DNA from: Gammaproteobacteria bacterium
GTDB taxonomy: Bacteria > Pseudomonadota > Gammaproteobacteria > SZUA-229
Direction: 5' to 3'
DNA length: 25,611 nt
Assembly (NCBI GenBank): GCA_011051475.1
Contig: DRLE01000190.1
Span: 1-25,611 of the forward strand
Part shown: piece by piece, positions 7,400 through 15,316 of the stretch
How positions within the stretch are numbered: the stretch's first letter is position 1
Layout of the letters: each line of letters starts with the position of its first letter
The notes under the pieces: model-generated
Told to the model about the DNA's origin: nothing
Seen by the model: the letters and a program-made list of their open reading frames with translations, nothing else
Databases searched by the model: none
Translations under genes and position numbers: made by a program

Positions 7400-7936
7400 A
7401 TGACAGATTTTTCTACAGCTGCGCGACCCTACGCCAGGGCCGTCTATGACCTGGCCAGCGAAAAGGGCACCCAGGACTCCTGGAGTGATGCCCTGGCAAA
7501 CCTGGCCGCGGTGGTCAGCGATGATGCCATGCGCCCGGTGCTGGATGACCCGGAAGTTGGTCAGCAGCAGAAGGCAGAGCTGATTATCCGGATACTCGGC
7601 GACAAACTTGACCAGCAGCAGCAGAACCTGGTCAGGCTGATGGCCGAAAACGGCCGCCTGAAAATCATGGGCGATGTACAGCAGCAGTTCGAAGTGGCCC
7701 GTGCGAAAGCGGAAAACAAGGTCGAGGCGGAAGTCATCTCTGCCTATGCCCTCAGTGACGAACAGCAGCAGGCACTGGCAGACACCCTGAAGAACAAACT
7801 TGGCTGTGATGTCAGCCTCACCGCAACGGTGGATGAATCGTTGATCGGCGGGGTCGTTATCAAGGCCGGAGACACTATTATTGACGCGTCAATGAAATCG
7901 CAACTGGAATCACTTGCGCTGACATTAGGACGATAA
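7400..7936 (+). CDS. atpH: ATP synthase F1 subunit delta
   Basis: The delta (OSCP) subunit joins the top of F1 to the b stalk. It has 178 residues, one more than E. coli. The N-terminal A-R-P-Y-A-R-A-V-Y-D-L-A-S motif (8-20) and the C-terminal G-G-V-V-I-K-A-G-D-T-I-I-D-A-S motif are both diagnostic. It begins 14 bases after atpF and ends 10 bases before atpA. Nothing unusual was seen. Confidence 0.96.
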   Translation: MTDFSTAARPYARAVYDLASEKGTQDSWSDALANLAAVVSDDAMRPVLDDPEVGQQQKAELIIRILGDKLDQQQQNLVRLMAENGRLKIMGDVQQQFEVARAKAENKVEAEVISAYALSDEQQQALADTLKNKLGCDVSLTATVDESLIGGVVIKAGDTIIDASMKSQLESLALTLGR

Positions 7937-7946
7937 GAGGCACACA

Positions 7947-9488
7947 ATGCAACTCAATCCATCAGAAATCAGTGAACTGATTAAATCACGAATCGAGAAC
8001 TTCGACACCAAGGTTGAAGCCCGTACCGAAGGCACCATTGTCAGCCTGACCGACGGCATTATTCGTATCCACGGTCTTGCCGACGCCATGCAGGGTGAGA
8101 TGATTGAACTGCCCGGCGATACCTACGCCATGGCGCTTAATCTTGAGCGTGACTCCGTCGGCGCGGTGGTGCTTGGTAACTATGGCCATCTGTCTGAAGG
8201 TGATACCGCCAAGTGTACCGGCCGTATTCTGGAAGTGCCCATCGGCGAAGGCCTGCTCGGTCGCGTCGTCGATGCTCTTGGCAATCCGATCGACGGCAAG
8301 GGTCCGATTGATTCCAGTGAAACCGCACCGATTGAAAAAATCGCTCCCGGCGTTATCGAACGTAAATCGGTTGACCAGCCGGTACAGACGGGCCTGAAGG
8401 CGATTGACGCCATGGTGCCCATCGGTCGTGGTCAGCGTGAACTGATTATTGGCGACCGCCAGACCGGTAAGACGGCAGTGGCCATCGATGCCATTATCAA
8501 CCAGAAGGATACCGGCGTTAAATGTATCTATGTCGCGGTTGGCCAGAAAGCCTCTACCGTGGCCAATATTGTGCGCAAGCTCGAAGAGCACGATGCCATG
8601 AAGCACACCATTATCGTTGCCGCTACCGCGGCCGAGTCTGCCGCCATGCAGTATATCGCGCCATACTCCGGCTGCACCATGGGCGAATACTTCCGTGACC
8701 GTGGCCAGGACGCGCTGATTGTTTATGATGACCTGACCAAGCAGGCATGGGCCTACCGCCAGGTTTCATTGCTGCTGCGTCGCCCGCCGGGCCGTGAAGC
8801 CTATCCGGGTGATGTTTTCTATCTGCATTCACGTCTGCTGGAGCGTGCTTCCCGCGTTAATGCCGAGTATGTCGAAGAGTTCACCAAGGGTGAAGTCAAG
8901 GGCCAGACCGGTTCGCTGACCGCGCTGCCGATTATTGAAACCCAGGACGGCGACGTATCGGCCTTCGTACCGACCAACGTGATTTCCATTACCGATGGCC
9001 AGATCTTCCTTGAGTCCGATCTGTTCAACGCCGGTATCCGCCCGGCGATCAACGCCGGTCTGTCGGTATCCCGCGTCGGTGGCGCCGCCCAGACCAATAT
9101 TATTAAAAAACTCGGCGGCGGTGTTCGTCTGGCGCTGGCGCAGTTCCGTGAACTGGCCGCATTCGCCCAGTTCGCCTCCGACCTGGATGACGCCACCCGT
9201 GCCCAGCTGGAGCGCGGCGAACGCGTCACCGAGTTGATGAAGCAGGCGCAGTACACGCCGCTGTCCATTGCCGAAATGGCGTTCTCGCTGTTTGCCGCCA
9301 ATGAAGGTTACCTGGATGACGTGCCGGCGAAGAAGATCGTTGCCTTTGAAGATGCCATGCTGGCGCACGTCAAGAGCAAGAATGCCGACCTGATGGCGCA
9401 GATCAATGAAAGCGGTGACTACAACGATGAAATCGCCGCCGCCATGAAGGCAGCCCTGGATGACTTCAAGGCCAATGGTGTCTATTAG
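7947..9488 (+). CDS. atpA: ATP synthase F1 subunit alpha
   Basis: The alpha subunit forms the hexamer with beta and holds the non-catalytic nucleotide sites. At 513 residues it equals the E. coli length. The P-loop G-D-R-Q-T-G-K-T is at 169-176, and the Walker B region reads A-L-I-V-Y-D-D-L-T-K-Q-A. The N-terminal E-I-S-E-L-I-K-S-R-I segment that binds delta is intact. The downstream S-R-V-G-G-A-A-Q arginine-finger region is also present. AGAGG lies about six bases before the ATG. It is followed by a 130-bp spacer with a hairpin repeat, the largest break inside the operon. Confidence 0.98.
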   Translation: MQLNPSEISELIKSRIENFDTKVEARTEGTIVSLTDGIIRIHGLADAMQGEMIELPGDTYAMALNLERDSVGAVVLGNYGHLSEGDTAKCTGRILEVPIGEGLLGRVVDALGNPIDGKGPIDSSETAPIEKIAPGVIERKSVDQPVQTGLKAIDAMVPIGRGQRELIIGDRQTGKTAVAIDAIINQKDTGVKCIYVAVGQKASTVANIVRKLEEHDAMKHTIIVAATAAESAAMQYIAPYSGCTMGEYFRDRGQDALIVYDDLTKQAWAYRQVSLLLRRPPGREAYPGDVFYLHSRLLERASRVNAEYVEEFTKGEVKGQTGSLTALPIIETQDGDVSAFVPTNVISITDGQIFLESDLFNAGIRPAINAGLSVSRVGGAAQTNIIKKLGGGVRLALAQFRELAAFAQFASDLDDATRAQLERGERVTELMKQAQYTPLSIAEMAFSLFAANEGYLDDVPAKKIVAFEDAMLAHVKSKNADLMAQINESGDYNDEIAAAMKAALDDFKANGVY

Positions 9489-9518
9489 GGGCGTTTACCA
9501 AGGGTTATAAAACATTAA

Positions 9519-9576
9519 GCCGCAAAGAGCGCAAAATACGCAAAGGTTTTTTCGTGCCTTTTGCGTGATTCGCGGC
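9519..9576. repeat. hairpin interspersed repeat between atpA and atpG (CGCAAAG type)
   Basis: GCCGC at 9519-9523 pairs with GCGGC at 9572-9576, and ACGCAAAGG at 9538-9546 pairs with CCTTTTGCGT at 9557-9566 with one bulged base. The left arm contains the CGCAAAGAGCGCAAAA pattern known from short intergenic repeats in many bacterial genomes. It lies in the middle of an essential operon, so it must allow read-through. It could slow RNA decay or separate mRNA segments; this is inference. Confidence 0.65.
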
Positions 9577-9618
9577 AAAAAGAAGTTTTTACAAGACAGC
9601 AATATTAGAGATTGAACA

Positions 9619-10482
9619 ATGTCAGGCGCTAAAGAAATACGCAGCAAGATCAAAAGTGTGCAGAACACACAGAAGATCACCAAGGCCATGGAAATGGTGG
9701 CGGCCAGCAAGATGCGCCGCGCCCAGGACCGTATGCAGGCCAGCCGCCCCTATGCGGAAAAGATGCGTACGGTGCTGAGCCACCTCGCGCAGGCGCACTG
9801 CGAATACAAACACCCCTATCTGCAGGATCGCGACGAGGTTAAACGTGTCGGCTACATAGTTATTTCCACCGACCGCGGGCTGTGCGGTGGCCTCAATACC
9901 AATATGTTCAAGGCGGCCGTTAATGACATGGCCGACTGGCATGACAAGGGCGTGGAAATCGATCTTTGTGTTATCGGCAAGAAAGCGGCAGCCTTTTTCT
10001 CCCGCTTTAATGCCAATATCATTGCCCGGGCCGACAGCCTGGGTGACCAGCCTACCAACGAGAATCTGATCGGCACGGTCAAGGTTATGCTGGATGCCTA
10101 TGACGAGGGTACAATCGACCGCCTGTTTCTGGTCAGCAATAATTTTGTCAACACCATGACGCAGACCCCGTATGTGTCACAGCTGATTCCCGCTTCCGGT
10201 GAAGTGGATGAGGAACTCGAGCACCACTGGGACTATATTTACGAGCCGGACAGCAAGCCGGTTATCGATGCCCTGATGATGCGCTTTATCGAGTCACAGG
10301 TTTATCAGGGCGTGGTTGAAAATATCGCCTGCGAAATGTCCGCGCGCATGATCGCCATGAAGAGCGCCACCGACAACGCCAGCGATCTTATCAAGGAGCT
10401 GCAAACGGTTTACAACAAGGCCCGCCAGGCTGCCATTACCCAGGAAATTTCCGAGATTGTGGCCGGCGCCTCCGCGGTATAA
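9619..10482 (+). CDS. atpG: ATP synthase F1 subunit gamma
   Basis: Gamma is the rotating central shaft of F1. It has 287 residues, matching E. coli. The N-terminal coiled-coil strand begins with K-E-I-R-S-K-I-K-S-V-Q-N-T-Q-K-I-T-K-A-M-E, and the matching C-terminal strand contains M-S-A-R-M-I-A-M-K-S-A-T-D-N-A, both diagnostic. The Rossmann-like middle domain has S-T-D-R-G-L-C-G-G-L-N. The ribosome site is weak (AGAG before the ATG), and the hairpin repeat lies about 40 bases upstream. Confidence 0.97.
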   Translation: MSGAKEIRSKIKSVQNTQKITKAMEMVAASKMRRAQDRMQASRPYAEKMRTVLSHLAQAHCEYKHPYLQDRDEVKRVGYIVISTDRGLCGGLNTNMFKAAVNDMADWHDKGVEIDLCVIGKKAAAFFSRFNANIIARADSLGDQPTNENLIGTVKVMLDAYDEGTIDRLFLVSNNFVNTMTQTPYVSQLIPASGEVDEELEHHWDYIYEPDSKPVIDALMMRFIESQVYQGVVENIACEMSARMIAMKSATDNASDLIKELQTVYNKARQAAITQEISEIVAGASAV

Positions 10483-10539
10483 GACAACCGCCTACGTATA
10501 CAAGACAACAGAATTTAAATATTTAACGAGGATATAACC

Positions 10540-11916
10540 ATGAGTACCGGAAACATAGTAGAAATTATCGGCGCGGTAATCGACGTCGAATTTCCACGGG
10601 ACTCCATTCCTAAAGTTTATGACGCACTGAAACTGGAAGAAGCCGGTTTGACCATGGAGGTGCAGGCGCAGTTAGGTGATGGTGTCGTGCGCGCGATTGC
10701 GATGGGCCCGACCGAAGGCCTGCGTCGCGGTATGGAAGTGCTGAACACCGGCGACGCGATTCGTGTTCCGGTGGGCCAGAAAACCCTGGGCCGCATTATG
10801 AACGTGCTGGGCGATCCGATCGACAACAAGGGCGAAATCGGTAATGAAGATACCATGCCGATTCATCGTAAACCGCCCAAATTTGAAGACCAGTCTTCCG
10901 CGACCGAAATTCTGGAAACCGGCATCAAGGTTATCGACCTGGTTATGCCGATTGCCAAGGGCGGCAAGATCGGCCTGTTCGGCGGCGCCGGTGTGGGTAA
11001 AACGGTTACCCTGATGGAGCTGATTCGTAATATTGCGGTCGAGCACTCCGGCTTCTCCGTATTCGCCGGTGTCGGTGAGCGTACCCGTGAAGGTAATGAC
11101 TTCTACTATGAAATGCAGGAAGGTGGCGTACTCGACAAGGTGGCCCTGGTTTACGGTCAGATGAACGAGCCACCGGGTAACCGTCTTCGCGTCGCCCTCA
11201 CCGGCCTGACCATGGCCGAGTACTTCCGTGATGAAGGTCGTGACGTACTGATGTTCGTCGATAATATCTACCGTTACACCCTGGCGGGAACGGAAGTTTC
11301 CGCACTGCTGGGTCGTATGCCGTCCGCGGTGGGCTACCAGCCGACACTGGCGGAAGAAATGGGTGTGTTGCAGGAGCGTATTACCTCCACCAAGACCGGT
11401 TCCATTACCTCCTTCCAGGCGGTTTATGTGCCGGCGGATGACCTCACCGACCCCTCACCGGCCACCACCTTTGCGCATCTGGACGCCACCCTGGTACTGT
11501 CACGACAGGTTGCCGAGCTGGGTATTTACCCGGCGGTGGACCCGCTGGATTCCACCTCCCGTATTCTTGATCCGCATGTTATTGGCAACGAGCATTACGA
11601 GATCGCGCGTGAAGTGCAGGGCACCCTGCAGCGCTACAAGGAGCTGAAAGATATTATCGCCATCCTCGGTATGGACGAGCTGTCCGATGAAGACAAACAG
11701 GTCGTGGCCCGCGCGCGCAAGATACAGCGCTTCCTGTCACAGCCGTTCTTCGTCGCGGAAATCTTTACCGGCGCTCCCGGTAAATACGTTTCGCTGAAAG
11801 ACAACCTCGCAGCCTTTAAAGCCATTCTTGCCGGCGAACATGACGACCTGCCGGAGCAGGCCTTCTACATGGTCGGCGGTATTGAAGAAGCCGTTGAAAA
11901 GGCAAAAACCCTTTAA
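10540..11916 (+). CDS. atpD: ATP synthase F1 subunit beta
   Basis: The catalytic subunit. It has 458 residues (E. coli 460). The P-loop G-G-A-G-V-G-K-T is at 148-155, the general base Glu180 lies in G-E-R-T-R-E-G, and the Walker B region reads V-L-M-F-V-D-N-I-Y-R-Y. The D-E-L-S-D-E-D catch loop, which contacts gamma, is a conservative variant of the usual D-E-L-S-E-E-D. The ATG follows GAGG at 10528-10531 in an AT-rich leader. It is the best-conserved protein in the window. Confidence 0.98.
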   Translation: MSTGNIVEIIGAVIDVEFPRDSIPKVYDALKLEEAGLTMEVQAQLGDGVVRAIAMGPTEGLRRGMEVLNTGDAIRVPVGQKTLGRIMNVLGDPIDNKGEIGNEDTMPIHRKPPKFEDQSSATEILETGIKVIDLVMPIAKGGKIGLFGGAGVGKTVTLMELIRNIAVEHSGFSVFAGVGERTREGNDFYYEMQEGGVLDKVALVYGQMNEPPGNRLRVALTGLTMAEYFRDEGRDVLMFVDNIYRYTLAGTEVSALLGRMPSAVGYQPTLAEEMGVLQERITSTKTGSITSFQAVYVPADDLTDPSPATTFAHLDATLVLSRQVAELGIYPAVDPLDSTSRILDPHVIGNEHYEIAREVQGTLQRYKELKDIIAILGMDELSDEDKQVVARARKIQRFLSQPFFVAEIFTGAPGKYVSLKDNLAAFKAILAGEHDDLPEQAFYMVGGIEEAVEKAKTL

Positions 11917-11949
11917 TTGGCAGCAAGTCCGTTTAGATAGAGAGACATT

Positions 11950-12369
11950 ATGGCAATGACAATGCATGTGAACATCGTAAGTGCGGAAACCGAGATCTAT
12001 TCAGGTACGGTGACGCAGGTGTTCGCGCCGGCGGAAATGGGCGAGGTCGGCATTATGCCCCGCCACGCACCCATGCTGTCCACCCTGAAAGCCGGTGAAG
12101 TTCGCGTTATTCCGGAAGAGGGTGAAGAGCAGAGCTTTTATGTCAGTGGTGGCATTCTCGAAATTCAGCCGCATATCGTAACCATTCTGTCGGATACTGC
12201 CATGCGCGCTGCCGATATTGACGAGGCTGCGGCGCTGGAGGCAAAAGCCAGGGCCGAAGCGGCAATGAAAGACAAGGCTTCGGAAATGGATTATGCCAGG
12301 GCCAAGGCCGAGCTGATCGAGGCGGTTGCACAGATAGAAACCCTGAAAAAACTGCGCCAGAAAAAATAA
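11950..12369 (+). CDS. atpC: ATP synthase F1 subunit epsilon
   Basis: Epsilon links gamma to the c-ring and can block ATP hydrolysis through its C-terminal helices. It has 139 residues. The N-terminal beta-sandwich has H-V-N-I-V-S-A-E-T-E-I-Y-S-G, A-E-M-G-E-V-G-I-M-P-R-H-A-P-M-L, and G-G-I-L-E-I-Q-P. The last ~45 residues are the Ala/Glu/Lys-rich helical hairpin, so the inhibitory domain is not truncated. GAGAGA lies about five bases before the ATG. An intrinsic terminator follows 53 bases after the stop. Confidence 0.96.
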   Translation: MAMTMHVNIVSAETEIYSGTVTQVFAPAEMGEVGIMPRHAPMLSTLKAGEVRVIPEEGEEQSFYVSGGILEIQPHIVTILSDTAMRAADIDEAAALEAKARAEAAMKDKASEMDYARAKAELIEAVAQIETLKKLRQKK

Positions 12370-12422
12370 GGCTGCCAAATACCGCGCAATACAGTAAAAA
12401 GCGGGCAATAAGCTAAAATTAA

Positions 12423-12454
12423 AAGGTCGGGTCCTGCAGGATCCGGCCTTTTTT
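12423..12454 (+). terminator. intrinsic terminator after atpC
   Basis: The stem AAGGTCGGGTCC / GGATCCGGCCTT (12423-12434 with 12439-12450) pairs throughout if G-U pairs are allowed, around a four-base TGCA loop. It is followed by a run of T (to 12454). It ends the ATP synthase operon before glmU. Confidence 0.85.
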
Positions 12455-12502
12455 ATTGAGTCATTTATTGAGCATCGCAAAATGAGCAAACAGGAACAGC
12501 AA

Positions 12503-13870
12503 ATGAATCTATCGGTCATTATTCTGGCTGCCGGTGCCGGTACCCGCATGCGCTCGAACAAACCCAAGGTACTGCACAAACTGGCCGGTCGGCCTATGGT
12601 GGAACATGTTTACAATACCGCGAAACAGCTCGGCGCCAGCCAGATACAGCTGGTTTACGGCCATGGCGGGGAAATGCTGCAGAGCGAGTGCGCCGGTTTT
12701 GATGTGCAGTGGGCGCTGCAGGCCGAGCAGCTGGGCACGGCGCATGCCGTTGAGCAGGCCGTGCCGGCGCTGGACGAGAATGCGGTTGCCCTGATTCTGT
12801 ATGGTGATGTGCCCCTGATCAAGGTGGAAACGCTGCAGAAACTGGTGGCCGATGTCAGCAATAATAATATTTCCCTGCTCACGGTAAAACTGGATAACCC
12901 GGCCGGCTATGGACGCATCGTTCGCGCCGATGGCCATGTCATTGCCATTGTCGAACACAAGGACGCCAGTGAAGAAGTGCGCAGCATTAACGAGGTAAAT
13001 ACGGGTATCCTTGCGGTGCGTGCTGGATACCTGAAGGATTGCCTGCAGCGTATCGATAACAACAATGCCCAGGGCGAATACTACCTGACCGACATTATTG
13101 CCTTGGCGGTAAATGATGGCAACCGGATACTGACCACACAGGTTGAGCACAGTTATGAGGTCGAAGGCGTCAATGACCGCAAACAACTGGCGCGTCTTGA
13201 AAGAATTTACCAGCAGGGTATTGCCGAACAGCTGCTTGCCGATGGCGTTAGCCTGGCCGACCCGCAGCGTATTGACGTGCGCGGTGAGCTGAAAGTCGGG
13301 CATGACAGCTTTATCGATATCAACTGCGTGTTTGAGGGCCGGGTCGAGCTGGGCAGTAATGTCAGTATCGGTCCCGGCTGTGTCATTAAAAACACGAGAA
13401 TTGCCGATAACAGCACGATTAAACCCCATTGCGTCATTGAAGAGGCCGAAATCAGCGAAAAAGTGGAGGTCGGTCCCTTTGCCCGTATTCGCCCTGGCTC
13501 GCGTCTGCTGGAAAACAGCCGCGTCGGAAACTTCGTCGAAACCAAGAATACGGTGCTGGGCGAGAACAGCAAGGCCAGCCACCTGACCTACCTGGGTGAC
13601 AGTGAGATTGGCAGGAACGTCAATATCGGCGCCGGTACCATTACCTGTAACTATGATGGTGCCAACAAGTTTAAAACGATTATCAAAGACGGTGCCTTCA
13701 TCGGTTCGGATTCGCAGCTGGTGGCCCCGGTTATCGTCGGTGAAAATGCAACCATTGGCGCGGGATCAACCATTACACGTGATACAGAAGACAATTGTCT
13801 GACCCTGAGCCGTAGTCCGCAGAAGGAAATCAGAGGCTGGCAGCGACCGGTAAAAAAGACCAAAGCATAG
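12503..13870 (+). CDS. glmU: bifunctional UDP-N-acetylglucosamine pyrophosphorylase / glucosamine-1-phosphate N-acetyltransferase
   Basis: GlmU makes UDP-GlcNAc for peptidoglycan and LPS: its C-terminal domain acetylates glucosamine-1-phosphate and its N-terminal domain adds UMP from UTP. The N-terminal nucleotidyltransferase motif L-A-A-G-A-G-T-R-M and P-K-V-L-H are followed by Y-G-D-V-P-L. The C-terminal half is a left-handed beta-helix of hexapeptide repeats, with the G-A-G-T-I-T-C-N-Y-D-G-A-N-K acetyltransferase motif. The ATG at 12503 is preferred: it has CAGGA seven bases upstream and gives 455 residues, against 456 in E. coli. An in-frame ATG at 12482 would add seven residues but lacks a good ribosome site. 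It lies just after the atp terminator, as in E. coli. Confidence 0.97.
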   Translation: MNLSVIILAAGAGTRMRSNKPKVLHKLAGRPMVEHVYNTAKQLGASQIQLVYGHGGEMLQSECAGFDVQWALQAEQLGTAHAVEQAVPALDENAVALILYGDVPLIKVETLQKLVADVSNNNISLLTVKLDNPAGYGRIVRADGHVIAIVEHKDASEEVRSINEVNTGILAVRAGYLKDCLQRIDNNNAQGEYYLTDIIALAVNDGNRILTTQVEHSYEVEGVNDRKQLARLERIYQQGIAEQLLADGVSLADPQRIDVRGELKVGHDSFIDINCVFEGRVELGSNVSIGPGCVIKNTRIADNSTIKPHCVIEEAEISEKVEVGPFARIRPGSRLLENSRVGNFVETKNTVLGENSKASHLTYLGDSEIGRNVNIGAGTITCNYDGANKFKTIIKDGAFIGSDSQLVAPVIVGENATIGAGSTITRDTEDNCLTLSRSPQKEIRGWQRPVKKTKA

Positions 13871-13945
13871 TTTTTCCCGCAATAACTGCTACATTCCGAA
13901 CATGATGTTTACTTCTTCTCTTAGAGGTTTTAACAGGGAATGCGT

Positions 13946-14767
13946 ATGGATAAGCTTAAAATCATTTATATTTTTTCACTGCTGCTGTTCAGCACAAACC
14001 TGTATGCGGTCGATTCCGGCGGCAATGCCAGCAATGTGTTCAACTTCCAGCAGAAGCTGGCCGCGAAGGGTGATGCGCAGGCGCAGTACCAAAGCGGGTT
14101 TATGTATGAAACCGGCGAAGGTGTCGAGGCGGATATCGATATGGCTCGCCTGTGGTATCAGAAAGCGGCGGATCAGGGCCATATTGCCGCCGGCTACCGC
14201 CTGACCTATCTTGATATCAGGGAAAACGGCTTTAAGCCGGACCAACACGCACAGTGGCTGAGTGATGTTAAAAACAACGCCAGTATCAGCAAGCAGGAGG
14301 TGTTGTTCCTGCTGGGCCAGATGTACCATTATGGCATCGGGGTCAAAAGAGACCTGAATAAATCACTGGAAATCATGTACCAGCTGGGTCTTGAGGGCAT
14401 GACGGCTGCGGATTCGGAAATCGAAAAGATTCAGGCAGAACAGAAAGCGCGGGAAATCCAGCGCCGGAAGGCACATGCCGCCAGCGCCAGGAAAAAGGCG
14501 GCGAAAGCGGCGCCAGTGCAGGCGAAAGCAAAACAGGCTCCGGCAAAACCGGCTGCGAGCGGGAAGGCCGCGTCATCCGCCACGCCAAAGCAGGCCGCAA
14601 CCGCTACCGACAGGAAAACAGCCGCGGCCGCAGAGGATGACAAGGAAGCGCGTCGAAAACGCTATGAAGCCATTATGAAAAAACTTGCTGAAGAGCAGGC
14701 TGAAATCAATCGCCTGCAGGGCCAGGTGGAAGGCAAGGACGAGGCCGAAATTGATGATGAAATCTAG
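13946..14767 (+). CDS. secreted Sel1-repeat protein with Lys/Ala-rich coiled-coil tail
   Basis: A 273-residue protein of unknown role. Residues 1-21 form a signal peptide (I-F-S-L-L-L-F-S, cleavage after L-Y-A). Two Sel1-like (TPR-related) repeats follow: A-Q-A-Q-Y-Q-S-G-F-M-Y-E-T-G-E-G-V at about 43-79 and L-F-L-L-G-Q-M-Y-H-Y-G-I-G-V-K-R at about 116-152. Residues 160-235 are low-complexity Lys/Ala/Pro-rich, then a charged helix (about 235-262) likely to be coiled coil, ending in an acidic tail. Sel1 repeats usually mediate protein contacts; an envelope scaffold role is only inference. ATG at 13946 is chosen because GGGA at 13936-13939 is six bases upstream; the in-frame ATG at 13940 directly abuts it. 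Confidence 0.8.
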   Translation: MDKLKIIYIFSLLLFSTNLYAVDSGGNASNVFNFQQKLAAKGDAQAQYQSGFMYETGEGVEADIDMARLWYQKAADQGHIAAGYRLTYLDIRENGFKPDQHAQWLSDVKNNASISKQEVLFLLGQMYHYGIGVKRDLNKSLEIMYQLGLEGMTAADSEIEKIQAEQKAREIQRRKAHAASARKKAAKAAPVQAKAKQAPAKPAASGKAASSATPKQAATATDRKTAAAAEDDKEARRKRYEAIMKKLAEEQAEINRLQGQVEGKDEAEIDDEI

Positions 14768-15013
14768 CCAGGCTGTTGCACCTTAGACAGACGGTTTCGC
14801 GGTATCCGAAACGTCGATCAGCCGCGTCGGCCGGTTAAGGTGTAGCGGCGGGCCGGTCCAGGTCTGCGCTTGTGGAAACAGAATAAGAAAATCCCTTCAA
14901 GAGCATTAATCCCTGTATTGCATGAAGGCAACGCATGTTACTGCTGTATTGTCGCCTATGCACAGGGTGAAGGCATATTAATGGGTATCAATAGAAAATG
15001 ACCGTTTGCGTCT

Positions 15014-15135
15014 ATTCGATTTCAGGCCATATCTGCCCTCGCATCCAGAATGCTCCCCCTCAAACCACGACGATGGCCATGCTTTTTCGGGTGATCCTCC
15101 AGCCTGCTTTGCCGGATTTGCCCTGAAAATCGAAT
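15014..15135. repeat. imperfect inverted repeat, 122 bp end to end
   Basis: ATTCGATTTCAGG (15014-15026) is the reverse complement of CCTGAAAATCGAAT (15122-15135) except for one missing base. The interior (about 95 bases) shows no coding capacity. It could be a decayed mobile element or a structured RNA leader; neither is proven. Confidence 0.5.
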
Positions 15136-15193
15136 CCTTCAAGCAATATAGGGGCTAAAATAGTGCACGCACAAGCCGCGCGGCGCATAACCG

Positions 15194-15209
15194 ATTGTTT
15201 TTAAACAAT
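15194..15209. promoter_or_regulatory. possible operator palindrome upstream of the PEP carboxykinase gene
   Basis: ATTGTTT and AAACAAT form perfect 7-base inverted arms around TT. The site is about 110 bases before the start codon, in the AT-rich part of the gap. Palindromes of this size often bind dimeric regulators, but no regulator can be named and a chance AT-rich palindrome is possible. Confidence 0.25.
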
Positions 15210-15316
15210 TTAAGAACTCGCTGACATAGTAATATAGAAACAATTCGATTGGATATATTTGTCCCGAGTCACTAAAATTAGCCTCCCGCAGTGAAAGTTG
15301 CATACGAGGTTCTGTT

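Larger units (their letters stand above)
14768..15316. other. 549-bp gene-free gap upstream of the PEP carboxykinase gene
   Basis: No convincing gene on either strand. The gap is rich in imperfect inverted repeats: GTTTCG/CGAAAC at 14794-14812, a larger imperfect palindrome at about 14903-14983 (CCCTG-TGCAT against ATGCA-CAGGG), and 13/14-base arms at 15014-15026 and 15122-15135. The right end is AT-rich and probably holds the promoter of the downstream gene, but no good -35/-10 pair stands out. Confidence 0.7.

Noticed and set aside
12509..13582. A 357-codon open frame antisense to glmU
   Set aside because: It lies wholly within glmU, has no ribosome site or recognisable domain, and is the usual by-product of codon bias in a conserved gene.
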